Assembly: GCA_016284305.1 (NCBI GenBank) | Contig: JAEEON010000005.1 | Coordinates: 1 to 64,000, forward strand | Length of the DNA: 64,000 nt | Origin: Bacteroidales bacterium | GTDB lineage: Bacteria; Bacteroidota; Bacteroidia; Bacteroidales; F082 | Direction: 5' to 3' | In this document: one piece after another, positions 33,510 through 41,502 of the stretch | Position numbering within the stretch: the first letter of the stretch is position 1 | Layout: every line of letters begins with the position of its first letter | Position numbers and translations under genes: made by a program | The notes under the pieces: model-generated | Databases searched by the model: none | Seen by the model: the letters and a program-made list of their open reading frames with translations, nothing else | Told to the model about the DNA's origin: nothing

Positions 33510-34682
33510 ATGAAAAAACTGGTTATTTTCGACTTGGACGGCACTCTTCTCGATACCATTGAGGACTTGGGCAATGCCGTAAATTATATCTTGGAACGCC
33601 ATGGAATGCCCCAATACACTGTGGAACAATACCGCAAGATGGTGGGACATGGCATCCGTAACTTGATCCGTAAAGCCTTCTCTCCGATGGACTTGGACGA
33701 TGCTTTTCTGGAGACCTGCGTGGCGGAATTCAAGGAGTTTTACCTAGCCCATATCGACGAGCATACGCGTCCCTTCCCAGGCATTGTAGCCTTGCTTGAT
33801 GACTTGTATGCCCATGGAGTCAAGTTGGCTGTCGTATCCAACAAAGTTCAAGAAGGTACTGAGCGGCTTATCCATGAGTTCTTTCCAGACATCGTTTTTG
33901 TCGCTATCTTCGGCAACAGGGTGGGTTATCCCATGAAGCCGGCACCCGAGATTGTGGCATCGGTCTTGGCAAAGGCCGGCTGTGCTCCTTCCGATGCGGT
34001 CATGGTAGGTGACTCCAACACTGACATGCAGACTGCCGCCAATGGTAGCATCGACGGCATTGCCGTCAGCTGGGGCAACCGTACCCGTGAACAGCTGGCA
34101 GGAAATAGGATTGCCGATACGGTCGAAGAACTTCAAAAGTGTTTGTTGGATGAGAGTAATTTGTTGGAAACGAAACGCCTTCGTTTTCGCCCTTGGTTTG
34201 ATAAGGATGCCGAAGTCCTTTTTAAATATGCCTCTGATCCCGAGGTAGGTCCTCGTGCTGGCTGGCCACCGCATCAATCCGTTCAGGATAGCCTTCAAGT
34301 GATTCGAAGTATCTTCTCAAACGGTCATACTTGGGCGTTGGAACTCAAAGAAACGGGTGAGCCTGTCGGCTGCATGGGCTATTATGCCTACGGTGAAAGC
34401 AACATCGACATTGCCCCTGACGATGCCGAGTTGGGCTACTGGATTGCCAAACCCTACTGGAATCATGGTCTCTGTTCGGAAGCACTTCAAGTCATGATCG
34501 ACTATTGCTTCAACATTAAGCATTTCCAAACCCTTTGGGCCGACTTCTTTGTGGATAATCCAGCCTCGGGCCGCGTCATGGAGAAATGCGGTTTCCAAGA
34601 CACGGGTAGGATCAACTGGTGCAGCCGGCTTTATCAAGGAAATGAAAAGCCGGTGAAGATCATGAGGTTAAACCGTCAATAG
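33510..34682 (+). CDS. HAD phosphatase - GNAT acetyltransferase fusion
   Basis: A 390-residue two-domain protein. Residues 1 to about 212 are a HAD hydrolase like phosphoglycolate phosphatase: FDLDGTLLD near residues 6-14, VVSNK, and MVGDSNTDM. Residues about 218-390 are a RimJ/RimL-type GNAT (LETKRLRFRPW, then ELGYWIAKPYWNHGLCSEAL and SGRVMEKCGF). No stop or frameshift separates them, so the fusion appears genuine. The ATG at 33510 is chosen because the open frame upstream is only the palindromic repeat. Confidence 0.85.
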   Translation: MKKLVIFDLDGTLLDTIEDLGNAVNYILERHGMPQYTVEQYRKMVGHGIRNLIRKAFSPMDLDDAFLETCVAEFKEFYLAHIDEHTRPFPGIVALLDDLYAHGVKLAVVSNKVQEGTERLIHEFFPDIVFVAIFGNRVGYPMKPAPEIVASVLAKAGCAPSDAVMVGDSNTDMQTAANGSIDGIAVSWGNRTREQLAGNRIADTVEELQKCLLDESNLLETKRLRFRPWFDKDAEVLFKYASDPEVGPRAGWPPHQSVQDSLQVIRSIFSNGHTWALELKETGEPVGCMGYYAYGESNIDIAPDDAELGYWIAKPYWNHGLCSEALQVMIDYCFNIKHFQTLWADFFVDNPASGRVMEKCGFQDTGRINWCSRLYQGNEKPVKIMRLNRQ

Positions 34683-34696
34683 TTTAAAATTTGAGC

Positions 34697-35833
34697 ATGA
34701 GAAAACGTTACTTACTAACCATAGTCCTTTTTGTTGCTGCAGTTGGCATACAAGCCCAGGAACGTACTTTCTGGCAAAAAGTCAATTCTTTTCTGACCAA
34801 ACCCGCTGTGGTTGATACGACCTGCATTTACCAGCCGAGACCGTGTTTCTCTTTGGGCTTGTTTACTACGGGACAAAAGGCGGGTTTCGACGTGGATGTC
34901 AACTTCGGAATCTTGATGGGTGACGACAACTCGCTTTCTGGCACCTCATATTACAATCTTAGCGAGAACCTCTGCATGAAGATCGGCCTTGAAGTCGGTT
35001 ATGGCAACGTTGGTTTCGGTTACGGACTCGAAGTGGGGCCTCGGAGCGCCGCGAAAAAGCGTTCTTTTGCTTTCAACGTCGTAGGGAAGTCGTGGGGCGT
35101 ACGCCTCAATTACTTCAAAATCACCAATCAATTCGTCTCAGGATTAACGCTAGGGGAAGAGGACGATGAGCTTTATTTGCACGATGAATTCGTTTCTAGT
35201 GAGATGGCAGCATTGAGGAGTCTCACTATTGACGGTTATTATGTCTTCAACAACAAGCGCTTTGCGTACCCCGCAACTTATAAGATGGGGCTGGTGCAGC
35301 GGCGTACGGCAGGCTCGTGGATGTTGACGGCGCGCTACACGCAAGGCGACCTGTACAATTCCCACGAAGCCGCAATGGATAGCTACAATTTGCTGGATTG
35401 CTTTGCTACCATGCAAGCCTCGTTGGGTGGCGGCTATTCGGTCAATTTCGTGCCATGGCACAGAGATCCCGTCGGGCCACGTGACGAGGGACTCCGCAAC
35501 CTTACCGTCAACCTTACCGCCATGCCGGTAATCACCTTGTTCAACTACCTTAAAACCACTTCTTACGAATACGACGATGACATGAATTTGGGCGAGAATG
35601 TCTCCAAGGTAATGTGCTATCCAGTCCCCAATTACATCGGAAGTGCCGCGGTCAGCCTCACCATGGGACGGGTTTATTTCTCTACGCAATTTACCTACAA
35701 TCGGTTCTATTTCCGCAGCCGCGATGCTTTCAACGCCCACCACGAGGATCTCCCGGAATATCTAACCGATCTTGATTATCGGGGCATCTTCCACGACTGG
35801 ATGCTGAAAGGACTGCTGGTTTACAGGTTTTAG
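34697..35833 (+). CDS. DUF4421 family outer-membrane-type protein
   Basis: A 378-residue exported protein with a signal peptide (MRKRYLLTIVLFVAAVGIQAQ). A beta-strand-rich body (alternating aromatic strands, final LLVYRF) fits an outer-membrane barrel of the DUF4421 family. The function is unknown. The ATG at 34697 is preferred over an in-frame TTG two codons earlier. It starts 14 bases after the HAD-GNAT gene, so co-transcription is likely. Confidence 0.78.
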   Translation: MRKRYLLTIVLFVAAVGIQAQERTFWQKVNSFLTKPAVVDTTCIYQPRPCFSLGLFTTGQKAGFDVDVNFGILMGDDNSLSGTSYYNLSENLCMKIGLEVGYGNVGFGYGLEVGPRSAAKKRSFAFNVVGKSWGVRLNYFKITNQFVSGLTLGEEDDELYLHDEFVSSEMAALRSLTIDGYYVFNNKRFAYPATYKMGLVQRRTAGSWMLTARYTQGDLYNSHEAAMDSYNLLDCFATMQASLGGGYSVNFVPWHRDPVGPRDEGLRNLTVNLTAMPVITLFNYLKTTSYEYDDDMNLGENVSKVMCYPVPNYIGSAAVSLTMGRVYFSTQFTYNRFYFRSRDAFNAHHEDLPEYLTDLDYRGIFHDWMLKGLLVYRF

Positions 35834-35871
35834 ATAGAATAACAATATTCTGATATGGAAAATTCCATAGA

Positions 35872-35893
35872 AAACAATATTCGAATATTGTTT
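35872..35893. terminator. Perfect 22-bp palindrome between convergent genes
   Basis: Arms AAACAATATTC and GAATATTGTTT meet without a spacer, between the DUF4421 gene and the convergent regulator gene. It is probably a bidirectional terminator, though no long T-run follows. Confidence 0.5.
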
Positions 35894-35901
35894 AAGGGCA
35901 A

Positions 35902-36858
35902 TTATAATCCTGCCACCAACGTCTCAATACCCCCTCTCGCCTCCGTAATACCTAATTTCTTCCGAATCCCCGTCCGGCATTTGCCGACCATGGCAGAGGA
36001 GACTTTTAAAACATCAGCTACCTCTTTCACGCTGAAAGGCATCATGGAAAGGATGCAGACCTTGAACTCACTTTCAGTCAAAGCGGGCTGATGCTCTTTG
36101 AGGCGTTGCACCACTTCGGGATAGACTTGTTGATATGCATTGAAAATGGATTCGTAAGCTGTGTCGGCATCCTTACCGCAGACGCTGGTTTTCACCTTGT
36201 TAAAGGTCTCTTTATCGATGTCCTTCTTTTCCCCGATGAGGAAGACCTTGTAAATCATCATCGCCCGCTGGAATAGGTTTTCACGATTGATTTCGGCCAA
36301 GTTCTCGGATTCCTTTTGCAATTCGGCAATGCTTAAATTCAGCTCTGCAATTGTTGCCCTCTTCTGCGATGAGCGGTACAACAGGAAAAACACAAACGCT
36401 ACTAAACCTACCAAAGCAAAGGAGATGATGATAAGGATTTTCCTGCGTCGTAAGAAAGTGGCAATCACATCGCTACTGCGGTCCAAGTCGCCGTTAAGGG
36501 TGGAAATGGTCTCCTGAACCTTGGCCATGAGTTTGATGTCCTCGCTCGACTTGGCTAAGTTGATTGCCTCGTCCAAAGCCGTCATAGCCGAGTCGTAATT
36601 GCTTTGCTGCCAATATACGCATCCGCTGTAAAGTGCCGACAAAGTCTTCATCTCCACATCTTCGCCAAGGTTGAAATAATGCCTCGCCTGGAAGATGGCC
36701 GTGTCCTGCGAGATATCCTCTCCACGGTTGAATTTACCTTCAATTTCCATCACCAATCGTTCCATATTGTCCATGTCGGACTTTACGTTACAGGCAGCCA
36801 ACAACGCGATGAGCGCGAAGGCAATCCAGCATCTCGATTTGTTGAGAAATTCAAGCAT
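35902..36858 (-). CDS. Membrane-anchored LuxR-type transcriptional regulator
   Basis: A 318-residue protein with a lipoprotein-like signal (lipobox ALLAAC, about residue 23). A short TPR-like helical region to about 140 follows, then one membrane helix (about 160-182) and a coiled coil. The C-terminal helix-turn-helix (LTESEFKVCILSMMPFSVKEVADVLKVS) lies near residues 260-300. This layout is typical of Bacteroidota regulators that sense outside the membrane and bind DNA inside. The ATG at 36858 sits 18 bases after a -7 box. The target genes and signal are unknown; the neighbouring TonB-receptor-like gene is a candidate. Confidence 0.75.
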   Translation of the reverse strand: MLEFLNKSRCWIAFALIALLAACNVKSDMDNMERLVMEIEGKFNRGEDISQDTAIFQARHYFNLGEDVEMKTLSALYSGCVYWQQSNYDSAMTALDEAINLAKSSEDIKLMAKVQETISTLNGDLDRSSDVIATFLRRRKILIIISFALVGLVAFVFFLLYRSSQKRATIAELNLSIAELQKESENLAEINRENLFQRAMMIYKVFLIGEKKDIDKETFNKVKTSVCGKDADTAYESIFNAYQQVYPEVVQRLKEHQPALTESEFKVCILSMMPFSVKEVADVLKVSSAMVGKCRTGIRKKLGITEARGGIETLVAGL

Positions 36859-36876
36859 GGTAATGTTTTTCAGGTA

Positions 36877-36884
36877 CAAAGATA
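36877..36884 (-). promoter_or_regulatory. -7 box for the LuxR-type regulator
   Basis: TATCTTTG on the minus strand just upstream of the ATG at 36858. No good -33 element is visible. Confidence 0.5.
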
Positions 36885-36992
36885 GTTTATTTTTATGATG
36901 TCGCATCACTCCAGGATGTTTTTTGTTGATCCGTCTCAGTCCCCAGGTGCTGCTGGTCTCTCCCCAGGTGGCGCCGTGTTCTTCCTCCCCCT

Positions 36993-37259
36993 CCCCAGGT
37001 TACGCTCGCTGTGCTCGTCCTCCCCCCTCCCCAGGTTACGCTCGCTTTGCTCGCTCACCTGGGGTTATTGAGAGGGCACCTCTTCGAGGTGCTGACATTA
37101 GGGATACTTTTCACCTTTCACCTTTCACCTCTCACCTCCCTCCCCAGGTTACGCTCGCTTTGCTCGCTCACCTGGGGTTATTGAGAGAGCACCTCTTCGA
37201 GGTGCTGACATTAGGGATACTTTTCACCTTTTACCTTTCACCTTTCACCTTTCACCTCC
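36993..37259. repeat. Compound 113-bp tandem repeat with nested hairpins
   Basis: Two near-identical units start at 37029 and 37142, and a partial copy starts at 36993. Each unit holds a stem CCCCAGGT/ACCTGGGG around a GCTCGCTTTGCTCGC core and a 7-bp hairpin GCACCTC-TTC-GAGGTGC. TTTCACC heptads follow at the end (one more in the second unit). The repeats fill most of the gap between the regulator and the TonB-receptor-like gene. The stop codon of that gene lies inside the last heptads. No spacers are present, so this is not a CRISPR array. Confidence 0.85.
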
Positions 37260-39516
37260 CTCCCATCTCTCCAGCAGTCTGAGCCTCTTGCTCCAGCTCC
37301 ACATTGCCGAAACGTAAGGTGAACCCTGCGCAAAGATAGGTGCTGTTGCTCCTGCTGGAATAGCTGCCGCTTGAGATTGGGTTGGTGTAGGTGTTGCTGT
37401 AACGCATCAGACCGAATAGGTCATAACCATTGACAAACACCGAGAGCTTGTGGTTGAAGAAATCGGTGCGCATCCCGCAATCGATGGAATAGTTGGCCCC
37501 GGCTTGGTTGAACAAACGCTGCACGGGAGAGGAATAATGGCCTGAGGCGTGGATCTCCAGCCGATCCCATAGCTTGGCCCAAACGGTCAACTGAAGACTA
37601 TATGACCATAGCTCGTTCTTTTCCCATTGATCCAATACCCCATAATTGGTCTCAAGATAGGAATCATATACATTGGCATAGAACCGCAGGTTGAACATCC
37701 CGTTGGGTCGGTACATCATGTTGAATTCACCCCCTGTCATGTAGGAACGACCCACATTGACCGGCCTCGAAAAGAGAACCACCCGTCCATAATGCTCGTG
37801 AAACCCCGACTCGTTGATGGAGGTAATCTCGTTTTTCTTGCTTTTGTAATAACCCGTCAACCCCACCGACCCGAAGTTGTTCCAATATTTGGTCCAACTT
37901 GCTTCCAAATTTTGCGTGTAAACGGGTTCCAGATAGGGATTGCCCGTGAGGTAGGATTCGACGTCATAAATGTTGAACGGACTGAGTTGTTTTGCCGTGG
38001 GAGGGTTGACCCTTCTGGAATAGCTTAACTTGAAATTGTGCATCGACGGGGTGCGATAGGAGAGGTGCAACGACGGTGTGATGTTGAAATAATGATACGT
38101 TTCAAAATCATAGTTAGTATAATTAGGCATGTCGGGAAAGACGATGTTGGTTCGATAGTAACTCAAGTTGATGCCAGGCTGCAACGTGAAGTTGCCGAAT
38201 CGATGCTGTACCATGAGATAACCGCCCAGCTTTTGGTCTTGGGTACGATAACAGTAGCTCATGAACGGGTCTTTCACATACGTGTCTCCAATCAAGGTGT
38301 CCACGTCATTTCGCGTGAGACTTGACTCCCAGCTGCCATTGAGGCCCATGCTGAATTCTCCGTTTTTCGAGTAGGGGAGGTTGTAATCGATATTGGCCGA
38401 TAAAGGTACGTTTGACATGAGGTAGTCCATGCGAAAAGCATCTTCTCGTGGTAAAGGAAGGGTGTATGTGGTGCGGTCCTCCAAAGGCACGGCGTTGCGG
38501 TTCCAGTTGCCATTGGCACGAACGGTCAGGTTATGCCCTTCTTCATTGAACTTGTGCTGGTAATACAATCCCGAGCTGAAAAACAAGTAATTGGTATAGG
38601 AGCGGTCGACAAAGACATATTCATAGGTGCCCGCTTGCTCCAAGTATTCCGTTCGTTTCCGTTCAGTGGTACCTTCCACAGGGCCAAAAGAGTCCCAGCA
38701 GTTTAGCCATAACGCGAAGGTGTTCTTCTCATTGGGAGTGTAGGTGACGTTGAAAGAGCCCCCTGGACTGTATGTGAAGTACTTGTCATACCGAATGCTA
38801 TGGGTCTGGCTTGTCGGGATGAATTCCCCGTCTTCGTCTTTGATGAATAGGTTCCTTTGATTTTCTGATTTTGCATCGCCATGATAGAAATAGCTGTTAA
38901 CGAAGGCGTTCACAGTCCATCGGTCGTTTTTCCAGACGTAGGATGCCCAAGGCATTACGTAAGGTTGCGTGGAGATGTTGGTGCCGAAGCACAGGAACTC
39001 ATTCCGTTTGATCTTGCCGTTCATCACGATGTTGACGATGCCATCGGCGTCGGTAGCCCATTTGGCCGATGGATTGGTGATGACCTCGATGCGGTCGATG
39101 GTGTTGGCAGGCAAGGTCTGGATGTAGGCCTTCAGATTCTCTTTCGTGAGGTGGGAGGGCTGGTCGTTGATCCAGATCTCTACGTTCGAAGCACCCCGTA
39201 ACGTAATGTTGCCTTCTACATCCACACTTACACCAGGGGCGTTCTGCAAGGCATCGGATGCCATTCCTGACTGAATAGTTGGATCTTCGGAGACTTGATA
39301 CAGGGTTTTCTCTCCATCAACGGAGAACAAAGGACGCTCTGCAGTGATGGAAACACCCTCCAGTAGCAAAGTGTCAGCAGTCATCAGTAGGCTGTCAGTT
39401 TTCATCTTCAGGCTGTCGGGTTCGGTTTTCTTAGTTTCGGGTACTTCGTTTTGGGCGATTAGAGAGAATGACAACGAGATGCAAGTCATCAGGAGAAACA
39501 GGGTTTTACTTTTCAT
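37252..39516 (-). CDS. TonB-dependent-receptor-like outer-membrane beta-barrel protein
   Basis: A 754-residue outer-membrane protein with a signal peptide ending SLIAQ. A plug-like domain (about 70-170: DALQNAPGVSVDVEGNITLRG, IDRIEVITNPSAKW) precedes a large barrel of aromatic-rich strands typical of the outer_membrane_beta-barrel_3 group. No obvious TonB box was identified. It likely binds or imports a peptide or glycan, but no ligand can be inferred. After the last barrel strand (AGFTLRFGNVEL) comes a short tail ending EMGGR; its final codons and TGA stop fall in the tandem repeat. Confidence 0.85.
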   Translation of the reverse strand: MKSKTLFLLMTCISLSFSLIAQNEVPETKKTEPDSLKMKTDSLLMTADTLLLEGVSITAERPLFSVDGEKTLYQVSEDPTIQSGMASDALQNAPGVSVDVEGNITLRGASNVEIWINDQPSHLTKENLKAYIQTLPANTIDRIEVITNPSAKWATDADGIVNIVMNGKIKRNEFLCFGTNISTQPYVMPWASYVWKNDRWTVNAFVNSYFYHGDAKSENQRNLFIKDEDGEFIPTSQTHSIRYDKYFTYSPGGSFNVTYTPNEKNTFALWLNCWDSFGPVEGTTERKRTEYLEQAGTYEYVFVDRSYTNYLFFSSGLYYQHKFNEEGHNLTVRANGNWNRNAVPLEDRTTYTLPLPREDAFRMDYLMSNVPLSANIDYNLPYSKNGEFSMGLNGSWESSLTRNDVDTLIGDTYVKDPFMSYCYRTQDQKLGGYLMVQHRFGNFTLQPGINLSYYRTNIVFPDMPNYTNYDFETYHYFNITPSLHLSYRTPSMHNFKLSYSRRVNPPTAKQLSPFNIYDVESYLTGNPYLEPVYTQNLEASWTKYWNNFGSVGLTGYYKSKKNEITSINESGFHEHYGRVVLFSRPVNVGRSYMTGGEFNMMYRPNGMFNLRFYANVYDSYLETNYGVLDQWEKNELWSYSLQLTVWAKLWDRLEIHASGHYSSPVQRLFNQAGANYSIDCGMRTDFFNHKLSVFVNGYDLFGLMRYSNTYTNPISSGSYSSRSNSTYLCAGFTLRFGNVELEQEAQTAGEMGGR

Positions 39517-39544
39517 GGCATGATGTTTTGAATTTTCATACCGA

Positions 39545-39552
39545 CAAAAGTA
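39545..39552 (-). promoter_or_regulatory. -7 box for the TonB-receptor-like gene
   Basis: TACTTTTG on the minus strand, about 29 bases before the ATG at 39516. Confidence 0.45.
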
Positions 39553-39751
39553 TAATGAAAATCCGCTATTTTCTCAAGAGGTATTGAGGAGTAGAGATGT
39601 TTTAGGGATATATAATACTTAATTATTGATAATCAGTATGATAGATAATAGATAGTAGAGAATAAAGTTGAGGTTTGCACCTGTTTTTCGAGAAAAAAAG
39701 ACGGGAATTCGGGATATTATTAACTTATTTCTTCATCAATAGTTTTTTTAA

Positions 39752-39759
39752 TAACTTTG
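39752..39759 (+). promoter_or_regulatory. -7 box for the nitroreductase gene
   Basis: TAACTTTG, 26 bases before the ATG at 39785. Its position supports the start that includes the lipoprotein signal. Confidence 0.55.
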
Positions 39760-39784
39760 TTCCCAATTAATAACTCATTAAAAT

Positions 39785-40429
39785 ATGAAAAGAATATCTC
39801 TGTTCCTGCTCGTCGCCATCGCTATGGTGATGGCTTCCTGCTGTGGCGAAAAAGCTGCCAACGACAATACTATTGAAAACAAAAACGAAACCGTTATGAA
39901 TACTACGATGAACGACTTGCTGACACGCCGTAGCGTGCGCAGCTATACCGACGAAGTTCCTCCCATGGAGGTGATTGAAGAAATTTGCAAGGCAGGAACA
40001 TACGCCCCGACAGGTATGAACCGTCAGGCTCCCATTATCATTGCTGTCACTAACCGTGAGGTGCGCGACCGTTTAAGTAAACTCAACGCCAGTGTCTTCG
40101 GGCCAGACAATGACAGCGATCCGTTCTACGGCGCTCCTGTGGTGTTGGTCGTGTTGGCTGACACCACCGCTGCCATGACGTGGAAAGAGGACGGCTCTTT
40201 GGTTATGGGCAATTTGCTTAACGCTTGCCACGCAAAAGGTTTGGGTTCTTGTTGGATCCATCGTGCCAAAGAAGTTTTTGAAATGGAAGAAGGCAAGGCT
40301 ATCTTGCGCGACCTCGGCATTGACGATACCAAATATGTGGGCATCGGCAATTGTATCCTTGGCTATACCGCAGGCGACTATCCCGAGGCACGACCCCGTA
40401 AGGAGAATTACGTTTATTGGATTAAATAA
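39785..40429 (+). CDS. Nitroreductase-family flavoprotein with lipoprotein signal
   Basis: A 214-residue protein whose first 20 residues (MKRISLFLLVAIAMVMASCC) form a lipoprotein signal peptide. A short Asn-rich linker follows, then a nitroreductase domain from about residue 40 (LTRRSVRSYTDEVPPMEVI). FMN-contact segments include TYAPTGMNRQAP and the later GLGSCWI. Nitroreductases are normally cytoplasmic, so an exported form is unusual. The promoter position supports the exported start, though an internal ATG at codon 38 could give a cytoplasmic version. Confidence 0.85.
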   Translation: MKRISLFLLVAIAMVMASCCGEKAANDNTIENKNETVMNTTMNDLLTRRSVRSYTDEVPPMEVIEEICKAGTYAPTGMNRQAPIIIAVTNREVRDRLSKLNASVFGPDNDSDPFYGAPVVLVVLADTTAAMTWKEDGSLVMGNLLNACHAKGLGSCWIHRAKEVFEMEEGKAILRDLGIDDTKYVGIGNCILGYTAGDYPEARPRKENYVYWIK

Positions 40430-40446
40430 CGACGGATTCTGATCGA

Positions 40447-41502
40447 CTAAAGTATTTGGTGTTTTCTGAAAACGTCCTCTACTGCGTCTTCGTAATCTTT
40501 CAACGCATTGATTTTCTTGATCTTGCGCCATATATCTTGTGGCTCGTCAAACGAATACATTAGATACGACCACAATTCCTTCATTCTGCCCAACACTTTG
40601 GGGCTGCCTCCGGCGTGACGCAAACGTTCTTCATAAAGGTCAACCACGTACGCATAAAGGCGCTCGGTGCGTGTCAGGTTGGATTTTCTCCCTTCGGTCG
40701 AAGAGCCTTCGGGTTGCTTCGGTTGTTCTTCCCATGCAATGACGTTCTCGACTTCGTCATTGCGAGGAGCGGAGCTTAGCGGAGCGACGTGGCAATCCAC
40801 TATCTCCTCTGCCAAGAAGGGATTCCCCAACAATCCTCGTCCCAACATGAATTGGTTGACGGGTTTCACCTCTTCACGAATCCGCTCGAAACTCTCTACG
40901 GATACGATATCGCCATTATACACGAGGGGTGCTTTGATCAATGGAATCAGCTCGCTAAACCGCTTCACATCAGCTTCACCTTTATAAAGTTGTTTTCCGA
41001 TGCGCGGATGGATGATAAGCTCACTCAAGGGATATTGGTTGAAGATCTCGATGACAGGAACAATCTCATCGGGATCAAAATAGCCCAAACGACATTTGAT
41101 GCTGAACCGTAGGTCGATATTCTCGAAGACTTTGTTAAGCATCGCCTCGATTTTGTCGGGGTAGGGAAGGAGTCCACAGCCCCGTTTCTTGTTGGCCACC
41201 CTTGGGAAAGGGCAACCCATGTTCAAGTTGATCTCTTGGTATCCCAAAGCTTTGCATTGCGTTGCAAAACGAAGAATCTCTTCAGCATCGGTACTCAGGA
41301 TCTGTGGCGTGAGGGTCTCTACATCATTGAAACGAGGGTCGATTTCCTCTACTTGCAGGTTTTTCGCATGTTCTTTTTGGATGCCTGTAAAAAATGGGGT
41401 GTAGAACTTGTCAATGCCTCCGAAATGCTTCTTGAAGACATTCCTGAACGGAGCGTCAGTAATACCTTGGAAGGGGCCTAGTGACAATTGGATCGTATTC
41501 AT
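40447..41502 (-). CDS. dus: tRNA-dihydrouridine synthase with repeat-derived insert
   Basis: A 351-residue FMN enzyme reducing uridines in tRNA. Motifs seen are LGPFQGITDAPFR, the catalytic-Cys segment NLNMGCPFP (Cys97), IIHPRIGKQLYKG and YNGDI. Between FLAEEI (about residue 234) and ERLYAY (about 280) lies a stretch of some 41 residues encoded by a palindromic repeat (40679-40800) that has no counterpart in the normal fold. The reading frame is intact. Its start overlaps the lnt stop by four bases, so the two are co-translated. Confidence 0.9.
   Translation of the reverse strand: MNTIQLSLGPFQGITDAPFRNVFKKHFGGIDKFYTPFFTGIQKEHAKNLQVEEIDPRFNDVETLTPQILSTDAEEILRFATQCKALGYQEINLNMGCPFPRVANKKRGCGLLPYPDKIEAMLNKVFENIDLRFSIKCRLGYFDPDEIVPVIEIFNQYPLSELIIHPRIGKQLYKGEADVKRFSELIPLIKAPLVYNGDIVSVESFERIREEVKPVNQFMLGRGLLGNPFLAEEIVDCHVAPLSSAPRNDEVENVIAWEEQPKQPEGSSTEGRKSNLTRTERLYAYVVDLYEERLRHAGGSPKVLGRMKELWSYLMYSFDEPQDIWRKIKKINALKDYEDAVEDVFRKHQIL
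40679..40800. repeat. Palindromic element inserted in the dus coding sequence
   Basis: CGTCATTGCGAG at 40755-40766 matches the arm of the element at 33394. An inner inverted pair GCAATGACG (40736-40744) and CGTCATTGC (40755-40763) is present. Outer TTGGATT (40679) and GGCAATCCA (near 40799) close the element. It is about 122 bp long and read through in the dus frame. Confidence 0.75.

Noticed and set aside
36993-37259. CRISPR array
   Set aside because: The repeats are adjacent, unequal in content and lack regular spacers; no cas gene is present.
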